NCBI RefSeq assembly: GCF_000346465.2
Contig: NC_034016.1
Coordinates: 21,072,442-21,136,441, forward strand
Direction of reading: 5' to 3'
Source: Prunus persica
Taxonomy: Eukaryota; Streptophyta; Magnoliopsida; Rosales; Rosaceae
Length of the DNA: 64,000 nucleotides
Position 1 is the first letter of the stretch. Every line of letters begins with the position of its first letter. A program made the position numbers and the translations under genes. The notes beneath the pieces are model-generated. The model was given only the letters and a program-made list of their open reading frames with translations, had not been told where the DNA came from and searched no databases. Shown here in pieces: positions 1 to 11,456 of this stretch.

Positions 1-833
1 TTTAAGAAATTTTAATTGGCAAGCACACATTGTTAGTTCAGTGTAGAAAGTAGTAAAAAATTTGCTAGCTCGTTATTGTGCATGTGTATGTATAATGTAT
101 GTATATATAGGATTTCAGCTTGTGCTAACCATATGCATAATAGAAGACGAGATAGCAGTAGCGTTGGATTGATTAAGTTATGCAATGGTTGGGTGTGTTT
201 TTATAAATGAATCGAACATTTTGAATGCTGCAATGTGGTTGAAGTGTTGTTCCTGGTGGTGATAGATGATTAATGCTGTATTTGAAAATCAGAACATGCT
301 AAGGATATTGAAGCTCTGTGAAAGTTAAACATTACTAAATATCGGATAACTTTTACTTGTAAAAGATTAGGCGGCAATACTTTGGGGAAGAAAGTTATGG
401 AGATGATTGTGATGTGACAATAAGAGTGGGGTATTTTAAATCCAGTGCATATTTCATGTTGATGATAAGTTTATTAAAAACAAGGGAATTAAGAATTTGG
501 TAATTTTTTTTTTCTGACATCTTATTTCCTTGCGTTATGACATGGTGCAGTGGTACTAGTGGCTCTGAGAAATAATATCCTCACTAATTCAGTACATTTG
601 ATCAAAATGGTGTCATTGAAAGTGTCGGTGTCAGTAGTTAGGGTAAAAACCTATCTGTGATTTCTTTCACATGGTTTGATTCCTCAAATACAGATACATA
701 ATAATGCTGGCTTTCTCATTCTGGCTATTTTTCAAGGTCCTTTTGGCACAGTCGCAGTCCTTTAAGCCTGCATTGTCCATATGCATAGCCTTTGCGATAC
801 ATTTCATTGAAATATAGTTGTGTGTATCTGCAG
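1..833 (+). other. Intron of the FAP1-like gene (window edge)
   Basis: This AT-rich stretch ends in a clear acceptor (TCTGCAG at about 827-833) directly before the first visible coding exon. I see no coding exon in any frame that would supply the missing N-terminal half of the protein, so it is read as one long intron that continues out of the window. An unspotted short exon cannot be excluded. Confidence 0.6.
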
Positions 834-1724
834 GTATTTATGCTGATGACAGGGACATAAAAGAATTGCTTAGCGAGAAATATGGGAAATTGTCCGTTTC
901 GGAACTTCAGGACAACAAGGAGTATAGTGATGATTTGCTGGAAACTGATATAGGCATGACTGTCAGACTACAAATAGTTTATGGCAGACTGAGCATTAGT
1001 TCCGTGCGTAGTGCTTTTGAGGAGTCTGTCGGAAGCAGACTTAGGAAGTTTGGAGGCTCAGATAATCAAGAATTGCTCCAAACGTAAATCATTTTTTCTA
1101 ATCAACACTGAAATAACCTTGTGACTTGCATCTTTTTCTTTTCAGCTTGCAGTAATATGTCTCATCTCCACTAGGATTTTTTTTTCCCTGTTCTCTGTTT
1201 ATAAGCCTTGGTTTACAAAAAGCCACACCTTGTAATACGATTTTGTCATCCTAATAGCTCAATTAATTGTAGGTTCACTTCCCAATTCAAAGACGAATAT
1301 AAAATACCAAAGGGATCTGTAATAGATCTCTCAAGGGAACGGGGCTATGTACTTCGAACAACTAGTAAGATTTTTCTCTTCAGTCATGTTCCGATTTCTT
1401 CGAAGTATATCACAACATACATATCCATTTTCATCCATTCATTATAATTATTTGCAGGAAGTGTTTGTTCTCAGTAGGTTACAGCCAATGAAATAAACTG
1501 AAGATATTTTTAGCAGGATTTGTTCATTTTATTTTGTAGATTCTGGGATTACTTTTAATTTGAACTTATGCTAAATTGCTGCAGTTGATGGAAAGGAGGT
1601 GGGAAGCATAGAGAGTAAACTCCTGTGTAAGTCGCTTCTGGATTTATATATAGGCGAGGAACCATTTGATAAAGAAGCGAAAGAAGATGTGAAGCTCAAT
1701 TTGGCCTCTCTCCTTCACAAGTAG
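834..1724 (+). CDS. FAP1: Chalcone-isomerase-fold fatty-acid-binding protein, C-terminal part
   Basis: Partial gene; the 5' exons lie outside the window. Visible exons are 834-1083, 1273-1364 and 1585-1724, ending in TAG. The joined frame reads IYADDRDIKELL, then SFEESVGSRL-type helices, then KGSVIDLSRERGYVL, and finally SKLLCKSLLDLYIGEEPFD near the end. These are hallmarks of the plant chalcone-isomerase-like family. The long helical insert and the C-terminal SKLL...LYIGE...FD pattern fit the non-catalytic FAP group, which in Arabidopsis is plastid-localised and binds fatty acids, rather than flavonoid chalcone isomerase. FAP1 is chosen over FAP2 because the next gene to the right is TIC-LIKE, as at Arabidopsis At3g63170/63180. 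The family is clear; the FAP1 assignment rests on gene order. The gene faces the TIC-LIKE gene tail to tail. Confidence 0.85.
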
Positions 1725-2806
1725 ATGGGAGAGAGAGACAATCAAATGAGTCAGAAATTTTTTTCTTCTTCTCCTTTTTCATGTATAATCATATTTAATA
1801 AAAGAGATCAGGAATAAAATTTGATTTTATTAAAGTAGATAATCTTTATTTCTTCTTTTAATCATAGTTTATGTGAATGGACATCTAGGTTTTTTTTTAA
1901 TGTGTAAAGTAAACCACGTATGGCTGGATTATCTTTGATTTTTTGTTTCCAATCAACCATCCCAGAAGTTCGTGCGTTCAAGGCTCAACAACTCACATTT
2001 GAAAATTTTAATGAAGGCAATGAGAATCGGATTAAGTATTTTAATCCTTTAATTAGAGCTAGTAAATTTGGTTTCTTCCTAAAATGCAGGTCCATTCAAA
2101 CATGCAAACGAAATGGTATATAAAAAAGAATACAAAAAAGCCAATCAGACCCAATAGCGTCCACCTCCAATACACTTTTTAGTTGTGTCTTTCTTTAAAG
2201 CTTCTTTGATTTCTTTTTCTGACCTCAATCTCTTCCATGGTCCCTACTCCATCCAAAAACAAAAGGGAAAATTGCAGATTCATTTGTACAGAAAAAATTT
2301 CAGTCCATTGCTTCATAGTCAGAAAAAATATAATATAATATTTACACATCACCATGAGATTAGACCAATCAAATCTAAATTAGGGCCTATGAATATGAAG
2401 AAGCTTTTAGCATCCCCCACACCACCAACCCATACTTCCATCATCAAAATCGTAGGCCTAATCTTAGGACCCTCTTCAACATGCAGGTCACTTTAACAGC
2501 AGGGTACATGGTGGTGGTAGCCAACTCCACATGTGCGCTTTAATCTTAGGACCTGCCCTGCACTTTGTTAGAACACTGACTTGCATTGAACTTTATCCTC
2601 CACCAACTTGGCTTTTCACTTCATTGTACCCCTTTTCATCACCTCTCTACAAGCTCCCAAGTTGTCAAGTCCCCTTTTGAACAAGTTTTTTTTGCGTCTA
2701 GATAGCGCGCCAGACCACCCCTTTAGGATCAGAATTTTATTAGTAACTGTGATGCTTATGGGGCTAATAGTTATCAGGTCACGGCATTGTTGTTGCAAAT
2801 ATTGTT
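1725..2806. other. Convergent 3' UTRs and intergenic DNA
   Basis: This is the space between the stop of the FAP1-like gene and the stop of the TIC-LIKE gene, which converge. An AATAAA-like signal cluster around 1797-1830 probably belongs to the FAP1-like transcript. The T-rich/A-rich stretch up to 2806 should contain the 3' UTR of the minus-strand gene. I see no supported gene here. Confidence 0.5.
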
Positions 2807-5800
2807 CTAGTACTTGAGTTCAGAAATGTGGCTGGAACATGTGCTCAAGATTGAGGGCAAGTTCCTACCACAAGCAGGAGAGGACATCTGGCCATTACCA
2901 CTAGGCGAAGAATTCTCAGTTTGATGCGACTGTAATGTAGACATTGATGAAGAAGCAACTAAACTAGAGGAAGACTGGTTCTTGTTAGTGAGTATCTGTT
3001 GCCTTTGTGGTGCTAAGGATGATTTGTGGTTTCCCCCGAAAGATATTTGAGTCTGACCTTGTGAAGATCTTCCTTGTTGTTGGGGAAAACTCACGACAGT
3101 TGAGAACTGAGGAGCTTGGGCAGAACTGTTGCATTGTACTAAAGCTTGTGAGAAAGCAGGGGAGTTCTTTGGGAACTTGGCAGCAATAGCAGGTTGCTGC
3201 TGTTGTAACATATGTGGCTTCTGAAGCTGAAACTGGAACATGTGTTGTTGTTGAGAATTTGATGATATTTTACTATCAACAGGAGCATTTGTTGCTGTGG
3301 TAGTCAAGGCGATGGACCGAGGAGGCCAGCTTCCAGTGACAGGGGATGAAATGAAGTTAAGAGTTCTTGCTGAATTGTCAAAAACAAGGGTCTGCCTCTG
3401 CCCAATACTTGAGGAAGACTTCCCAGAAGCAGCTTTTAACCCATCATCAGCATTGTTGGAACCACCTCCAGTCTTTCTTTCGGATATTTGATGATTCTTT
3501 TTCTGCACCGCTTGAGGTGCCGGTCCTACTTTGTATCCTTGTTGAGCCATGTCTGGGAGGCTTTGAAATATTGCTGGATTTTGTGCCATGGTTGAAAAGT
3601 TCAAGCATGAACCTGTACTGTTATTTCCACTGAAGGAGGCAAATGACATGCCATGCTGTGATTCCTCAATGTGATTTCCACTGCCACCCCCAGCACCACC
3701 CAATGTTACATAAGGCATCAAGGTAAAGTTCAGGGGTTGAAATGGAACTGCAAAGTTCTGCCCATATACACTCTTTTGGGCATGAGAGACAGCAAGAGAT
3801 GCAGTATTCTCCCCATTCATCTCACCCTCAAGCTTGCAAGATTGAAGGGACGGCGGCATATACTGCTTTTGTGACTGTTGTGATTGCACGCTAGTTGAGG
3901 TCAAAAAATTGTTGCTATTAAATTGTGCTTCCCTCAGTTTCTGAGACTCCTGTTGCTTGTGGGATGGTGTGGAATCACTTGAAGTGTTTGTGTTCTGATG
4001 CTGCAACTGCGAGTGAGGCTGTTGCTGTTGAACCTGTGAAGGGTGGAACATCTGATTTGAATAGAAAGGCCCATTAAACAAAGGCACTGGTTGAGCAGGG
4101 TTTCCTCCTCTAAAGGCTGGTGTTGTTCCTATATGAGTTGAAATAGGAAATGGATACCCATTGAGTGCCAAGTATGGACCTTCCTTGGCTGCCATATTCG
4201 GATTAATAAAGTTCACTGCAGCCACCGTTGGCAACGCTGAAGAACTCATTGGAGTTCTAGCAGCTGAATGGCTCGGAAGTGATGCATTGTTTGTTGATTT
4301 GGCATGTTTCAAAGGACCAGATTGATTACTATTTGATGTCCCTGACGCTTGATGTTGGCCCAGAGGGAAAGTGATAGTATGTCCATGCTGCAATCAAAAA
4401 AAGTATAGATAAACTTTTAAAACCATACTCATAGAAACTGATTAAAATGCAGTTAGAAGACATTCCTCTCGACCAAATAGTGTAATGCAGATGATGAAGA
4501 CATACCATTTCATTTCCATCAGAGGCAGGAGCTTGCTGAACTGCAAGATGCTTTCTCTTTAAGGTTTCTGTGAAATTGGCAGCCTCAGAGATTTTACCGT
4601 TTCCACTATGACCTTGAAAGTTTGACACGCCCTGCTCATGTTCCTGTGATTGCTGAAGATTCAAACCTGGTAAGCTTCCAAGCATTGGGTTTCCAACGAC
4701 TATGTTTTCTGCAGGCAATATGACTTTGAAGATGTCTGGCTTGGTGCCACGTAGAGGAGCAGAACCAGTTTCTGCTGGCCAGAAATTGTTCGTCTTTGTA
4801 ACCTTCTGATGCAAGCAAATGTTGTGAGCAATGTAATGGTGGGTTGCACATCTCTTTCGCCGTGGCTGAGACAGAAGGGAATTTGCAGGCTGCATTTTAC
4901 ACAACAGAAAATTCAAAACTTAAACTATTTTGATAAATAAAAGCAAACGAAAAAATAGAAACCTGTAGTGTGGTGGATGATCCCATGGCCAAGGGCACTG
5001 AGCTAGAATGAGCTGAAAAAATAGAGATCAACAAATTAAGTGTCCACCTTTAAAGCAATCAGACAGATTCATTCAGCTGGATAAACAAGACCAAATTTAG
5101 GCGTTGAATTACCAATTTTCTCCAGTTTCGGATTCGGAACGACATCTTTAGGCTGCTGTTTTTTACCTTGGTGTTGTAATTTACCGTCACTATCTTGATT
5201 TGGGTTCTCATTAAACTTTTCCTTACTTGTCTCCATCTTCTTCTCATCTACTTTCTCAATCACAGCTTCCTCAACATATTTTTCCACCTTTTCTTCATTC
5301 TTAACCAAAATTTCCATCTTCTGCATCAAAACAAAATAGAGTCACAGTATGAAAGCAGAACCAAGAGCATTGTAAAGAACTGACGGATTGAGTCTGCTTA
5401 CCATTTCTACATCTTGAGGCAGAGGTTTAGGATCAGATGCAAAATCAGACAAGTCCTCCTTCTCCATGGGAGGAGGAGCCTGTTCAAAAAAGGCAAAACT
5501 CTTCAGCAAATTAGAAAAAAATCTACCAATGTAAATATAAGCAGAAGGGCAGAACAAACCAGAAGCCTCACCATCAAATCAAATTTGAACATGTCCTCTC
5601 TCTTGCTCTCAAGCTTCGACCCAGTTGAAATGCTGACCAATTTCACCCATCAAAACAAACAAAATTAATCAGATTTCTTTTTTTTTTTGAGGCTGCATCA
5701 TTAATTGGATATTTCTCAGTGACACAATCAATCAAAATAAAAAAGAGACAAAGAAAAGATTCTTTGATGCTCACGCTTTTGTCCCTGTCAAATCCTCCCA

Positions 5801-6944
5801 AGACAATTCAACTTTTGGGAGGATGCTTTTTCCCTCTTCCATGAATGGTTTGGCATCTTCCTTCTGCGACTCTATGGACCCAGATGCTCCTTCATCACAA
5901 CCCGTATGGTGAACCGGGTTGCACAGTTCCCCGTTTGATTTCGGCGAACAAGTTTCAAACTTTTCCGGTTGGTCACTTTTTTCAAAGACACCAGCTTCAG
6001 AAACTGAACTGTCCTGAACCGCCATTAAAGCACTCTCACCCTCCACTTTCTTGTCCTTGAGCTCTGCAACTGCGAACCAGGGAAAATGGAAAAATCATTA
6101 GAATCATCGCTGAAACGAGAAAGTGCAGACAGGGATGTAACCCAAGTCTTGAAATCGTCGCTAATACCATTTCTATCTTTAGCTTCGAGATTCAAAGTAG
6201 AGTTTTTGATATTATCCTGGTCCTTGGAGCTCTTGGATTGCTTCATCAGCCCGAGAACCTCAGCGATCTCAATCTCAATATCCTCTTCGACAGGCTCAGA
6301 AGATTTAGACGACTTCGGAGGCCGAATCTTGGGTCCATTTGGCTTCTGCATAATATCAATTTACAAGCTCAAAATCTCAAACTTTTCCCTTAACTTCATC
6401 AAAACTATAACTTTTATGAAAAATAATAGAACAGAGAACTAACCATCTTCTTCCTCGCTGAAACATTAGAAAAAGATAGCGAGGCGGCTTTTACGCTCAG
6501 TTGCTGAAGACTCTCTTCTTCCCCAGCTCCTCCATAATTCCCAGAAGAAGCATATTCATGCGACCTTTTTCCAGAAGCTGCAAAAAGACATCAAATTTAC
6601 AAACTAACTAAAAAAACAGAGCAAGGCCCAAAAGAACAGCACCAAACAGAGAAGAACATAGGGGAAGCTAATCAGCTACATTTGGGTATTGGTGTACCTG
6701 AGCGAGCTTTTCTGGGCACTGCAACTCCGATCATTTCATGGGCAACCATCAACTGCGGAGCTTGCTCATCGGAATAGCCGACGCTCCCTTCTTCAGTGCT
6801 CTCGTGACCTTGATCTCCTCTGACCCTCCTCTGTTTTGTGCTCTGCTCTCTCATACTTCTCTTGTTGTTGGGTCGCTCGCGTAACTTGAGAAATCCATTG
6901 CTTGCTGCCATGCTTGGCCTTCTTGCTTCTCTACTTCTCTCCAT
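2807..6944 (-). CDS. TKL: TIME FOR COFFEE-family nuclear protein (TIC-LIKE)
   Basis: Ten exons on the minus strand: 6698-6944, 6444-6577, 6168-6345, 5775-6063, 5572-5632, 5402-5479, 5113-5320, 4963-5012, 4506-4889 and 2807-4387. All joins stay in frame, giving 1069 residues. Family signatures are the start MERSREARRPSMAASNG, the segment MIGVAVPRKARSASGKRSHE, the acidic EEDIEIEIAEVLGLMKQ near residue 150, and the conserved block RRKRCATHHYIAHNI (about 424-438) followed by FWPAETGSAPL. The last exon is a 526-residue Gln/Ser/Asn-rich low-complexity region. Known for the family: TIC is a nuclear regulator of the circadian clock and jasmonate signalling with no known enzymatic domain. From memory the protein is well short of Arabidopsis TIC (about 1,550 residues), and its neighbour RRF matches Arabidopsis At3g63180/63190, so TIC-LIKE is preferred over TIC. 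Confidence 0.88.
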
Positions 6945-9897
6945 GATGATATATTCTCTCCCCCTTCTCCCTTCTCATAAAATCATCAAGCTCAAAAAGA
7001 CGGGAGACAGAGACTCACTTTTCTCTCTGTTTTGCTTGGCTGTATTTGTAAACGCATACATAGATACAAATATGCCCCATGCATTGAGAATTGTATATAT
7101 CATTGTATTTGATATTTCTCCAATGCTACCAGAGAGATAACCTGGATTCGATATCAATGGCCCTTCTTTTGCAATTATTAAGTCGTTGTTATTATTTTTC
7201 TGTATTTTTTTTATAAATATTTTATTATTTAAGACAAGAATAGGAGGAGGTGGTGATGGATGGACGAATTATTTTAGGGTCATGCTAGGGAGACCAACTT
7301 TAGATACCAACTTGTGTACCAACTCTCTAATAGAGGTGGAGCCCACCAATACAATGGGTCCCACACTCTATTAGAGAGCTGGTACACAAGTTGGTATCTA
7401 AAGTTGGTCTCCCTAGCATTTTCCATTATTTTATCGAGGAAAGATGCAGATCAAAGCAAACATTAGTTTAAAAGATAAAATAAAGAAAAAAAATATAATA
7501 AAGTACAATCAGTATCATCATCTGTATACATTCTATAATGGCTGCACACGTTAACTTCTTTCTTTAATTTAAATTAAGCTAGTCTTCTTTTAGTTAATTA
7601 AATAATTAATGAAGAGTACTAAAATTAAAAGCATGCCTCTTTGGCTTGTCAATCCTTTGTATTTTGATTTGAGTATGCAACTCTAGGAAACTAAGCAAAA
7701 GGAATCCATCCACTTGCCCAACAACAGAAAAAGTCATATTTTACTCCCTTTGATTTTCTTTAATGAAAAAATAATGAAAGAAACAGCCTTTGTTTATTCA
7801 ATAAGATATAGTATTTCTAGGGATATCAACTACTATAAAACAGTTTTTTAGTCGTTTTTATAATGTTTTTTTTTTTCCCTTAATGCCAAAGTAGGTCGAG
7901 TAAGCGCGTAGACTAATCTGACTGCTAATGCATGTGAGTGTCGCAATATATCAATAGTTATAATCATTCATACGTATGTGACTGACTATAGGTTAGAAAC
8001 TGTCATTTCATTAGTAACTTTAGTAGTATTGTTGTTTCATAATTGGTTCATAAGATTAAAAGGTAAAACCTACCTAAAAGTGATTTGTGGAATAGGGAGT
8101 TTTTTGTTTTTGAGACTATTGTAATTTGACTTCAGCTTACCCTCAATTGTTTTTAAGCATAAACTAATAATATGCTTGTACAACTAAACCAATATTAAAA
8201 CTGATTTAGTGGGGAAAGAACAATTGTATTTAGTAGGTCAAGACAAGCTGATCCTTCCCAGTGGCACTTTATTAACTAAATGCAATATAAAATAACAATT
8301 AATTAAATAATCAGATCCAGAGTGCGAGTTGTTTGGATCGACAAAAAATCATATTTTTTTTTATTGTGTGGATGGAATTGTTATTTGTTTTGATAAAATA
8401 AAAAATTGTTATTTGCTAAGGTGGCAGGCATTTTGATGTTCCACATACTACAAAGGACTTTCGGGAAGGTAATGAGTTAATAATAAGCACCTCACAGCTT
8501 CCAATCAAAAAATAATAAATAAATAAGCATCTCATCTCATCTCACAGCTAGTCGTGGAGGTCACCATGGTCAAAGAAAATAATATTTTAGAATTTAATAA
8601 CAAAAAAAATAGAGTTTTTAATTGAGTGAAGAATTCATGGTTGGTTTGGGGGTTAGAACTTAGAGGAGGAGACTGAATATAATTATTTAATTAAGTTTTT
8701 GAGATGAGATCGAGAACTCAGGACAAATATTCAAAGTTCAAACTCAAATGTTAGGTTTCTGACTTTTGGTTTCTTTACAAAATTTTATACAAATGTTGGG
8801 TTTCACTTTCATCTTTCAAAACAAGCATGCAATTGCAACCCTTTTTAATTTCTTAATTCCATGCAGGGCCAACCTTTATCAATTGAAAAATCTCGTCCAG
8901 GAATGATCTAATGCCTGCCCCAGTACTTTATATATATATATACAAAAACTTCACCTGGGTGTTCTTTTGTAATGATTATATGAACTGTTGCAAGACATCA
9001 ATGGTGCTTGAAAATGTTCCCAATATGATTTTCCTCTTCATGTTTTCCTGGTTGTGAAAACAGAGCATACAGAAAATGATTGTGTTTTTTTTCCCTCTGG
9101 GTAAGTCGGTTGATAACCAAAATTATTGAAAGCAAAGAGAAGTATGTTATCTTCTCTTGCACGGGTAAAATCAGCTTGTTCATAAATTGAACTCAAAAGG
9201 GTGCAATGCATTGCAAAGGAAAAAGGTGGTGTACAATTATTCCTCATTAAATTTTCATCCTTTGTTGGTTGGAAGTTTCTAAGAAATTGCATGTAGAAAT
9301 CGAATTTAGAAAAGCACAATGAGATGGGACCTATAGCCCTTTTTTTGTTTTTCGTTTTATCTTCTGTATATATATTTTGGAGGGTAGGGTTAGTGGGCTT
9401 CTAGGGTAGTGTGTTTTCAAATCGAAAGATGGGACAAATGACATGTTATGACTTGGATAAGGAAAAGTACTTCCCCCACCTCGTCGCATTCATCATTCTT
9501 TCTATCTCTTTCCTTCTTTAACAAGTGACATGAAGAAAGAGATAAAACGCGGACAATGCAACGGAGTATGGAAGTTTTTCTCATAGATTAGAGCCCAGTT
9601 CAAAGAACATAAAATAGTGGAACTGAATATTGAAATTTTGACTTTTAACATCTTTAATATAATGATCATTGCCACCCACAGAGAAGTTGAGATATTAATG
9701 TGGTGCACGCTTCTAATTGAAAAGCCTTGCATAACATGGCATATTTTTCACGTAACCTTAAAAACAAAATGTCTGGTTATCTCAAAAGGTGCTTTGTAAG
9801 GGTGAGGTATAGACAGCACTGCAAATTATCCGCACAAAAAACAGAAGGTTTGTTGGAGATAGAAGCTCAACCATTTACATCAGTGCATGAACAATCA
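6945..9897. other. Intergenic: TIC-LIKE promoter side and RRF 3' side
   Basis: About 3 kb of AT-rich DNA. The part next to 6944 is the 5' UTR and promoter side of the minus-strand TIC-LIKE gene, with pyrimidine runs at 6840-6990. It holds a MITE at 7277-7424. The remainder to about 9700 has only short, poorly coding frames, a TA run near 8930-8942 and A/T homopolymers. The 3' UTR of RRF should lie immediately below 9898. No gene is supported. Confidence 0.5.
7268..7433. mobile_element. Mutator-like MITE with 9 bp target-site duplication
   Basis: The 148 bp element at 7277-7424 is nearly one complete inverted repeat. The left arm begins GGGTCATGCTAGGGAGACCA and the right arm, read on the other strand, begins GGAAAATGCTAGGGAGACCA; complementarity then continues for about 50 bp with one mismatch. 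It is flanked on both sides by the identical 9-mer ATTATTTTA (7268-7276 and 7425-7433). A 9 bp target duplication with long terminal inverted repeats is the hallmark of Mutator-superfamily elements. There is no coding capacity, so it is non-autonomous. The perfect duplication and nearly intact palindrome suggest a fairly recent insertion. Confidence 0.85.
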
Positions 9898-11399
9898 CTA
9901 AACCTTCAGCAATTCCTGAAACACGATTGCAAATTATGTTAAACTTCAATAACGACTTAGGTTAAAATGAGAATCAAATGGAGAAACTACCTTTTCTTTT
10001 TGTTTGAAGACGGTATCAAGCTTCTTCACATACTCATCTGTCAATTTCTGCATAAAGAAAAAAGGTGAGCGTCGTATTTTACAGGAACAGAACTGTTTTA
10101 AATGATAAGTTTAGAAAATGTATCTTCTACTGTAACCTTTGAAATCAAAACCCAACCACTCATGAAACAAGAAATTGGTGCGTGAAATGTCCACAAAAGA
10201 TGGCTAAGAAACAAATCCGTCAGTTGGCTTCTTTATGCAAACCACAATACCTAGTTTAGTTGGCTTAATGATACCGTGGTGCATTGAATGTGGTCCAGCA
10301 GCATACTAGATAATCAACTAAACAAAAGATTTAAATTACCTGCAAATCACTAGATAAGTCTTTGACATTATCTTCAGAGAGCTTTTTGTCCTTTTAGAAA
10401 AACAAAAAAGCTTATGTCAATAAGGAATCTAAAAGTAAAATGGTGCTGGAAAAATAAAAGAAACAAAGGGGGGCCCCAAAGGCAATGCCAGGAAGCGAGA
10501 AAGAAAGAGAGGTTGCAGGAGTGGGTTTTAAGATTCAAACCTTCTCAAGTTTGTCGAGAGCTTTTAAAGCATCTCTTCTGATGTTCCTCAATGCCACCTA
10601 TAACGATTGAGTAATAGGTCTTTCAGAAGAACAAGATCAATCACTTTAAAGTATAAATGTTAATATAGGAAGTTTTAAAATGCATTAATTGCTCCGTGCT
10701 TTTACTTCAATATGGTGCCATGATTAGAGCTCACCACGAACAACTGAACTGAAGGACGGGAAAGGGAGCTGGGGTTGGGGGTCAATTATTTAGTATATCA
10801 ATTTGTGGGATTTGGTTAAGCATGTGTACAACACAGCCAAAACCATCAAACTCTGAAAATATTAATTACTTATAATTCACAAACTAAAGAAGGAGAGTTT
10901 TCTCCAACTATCAACCAAAGATACTACTGTACCTTTCCTTCTTCGGTCTGTTTTGCCACTACTTTTGACAATTCCTGCATGGAATAAAAAAGGAGCACAT
11001 ATTAAAGAACGTGACTGATTATTGTGCATCATCAGAAAACAGAATGTTTCTGTTTTTTTTTTTTTCCTATAATGATTTTGTCACCACTGCCTGTACAACG
11101 AAGCATGGCTTCTATCATGTTGAATATTTTTAGGAATTCCATATAATTTGTACCAAGATTACAGCTAATTCTCAATGTATGATAAAATTAAAGGAATATG
11201 CTTTTCATAAAACAATTACAAAAGCAAGCTATTAAGCCAAATACTAGAAGTCTCAACCTTTAAAAACTGATATAGTAAAGTAGAACTTGCATAGTCAATT
11301 AAAAAATATAAGGGTCAAATCATGGAGATATACCAAAGCTCCTAATAATCTCGTCATCTTCAACTATGACATTCCACCACAACCAAAAATGTGCGTGAA

Positions 11400-11456
<57 letters not shown>

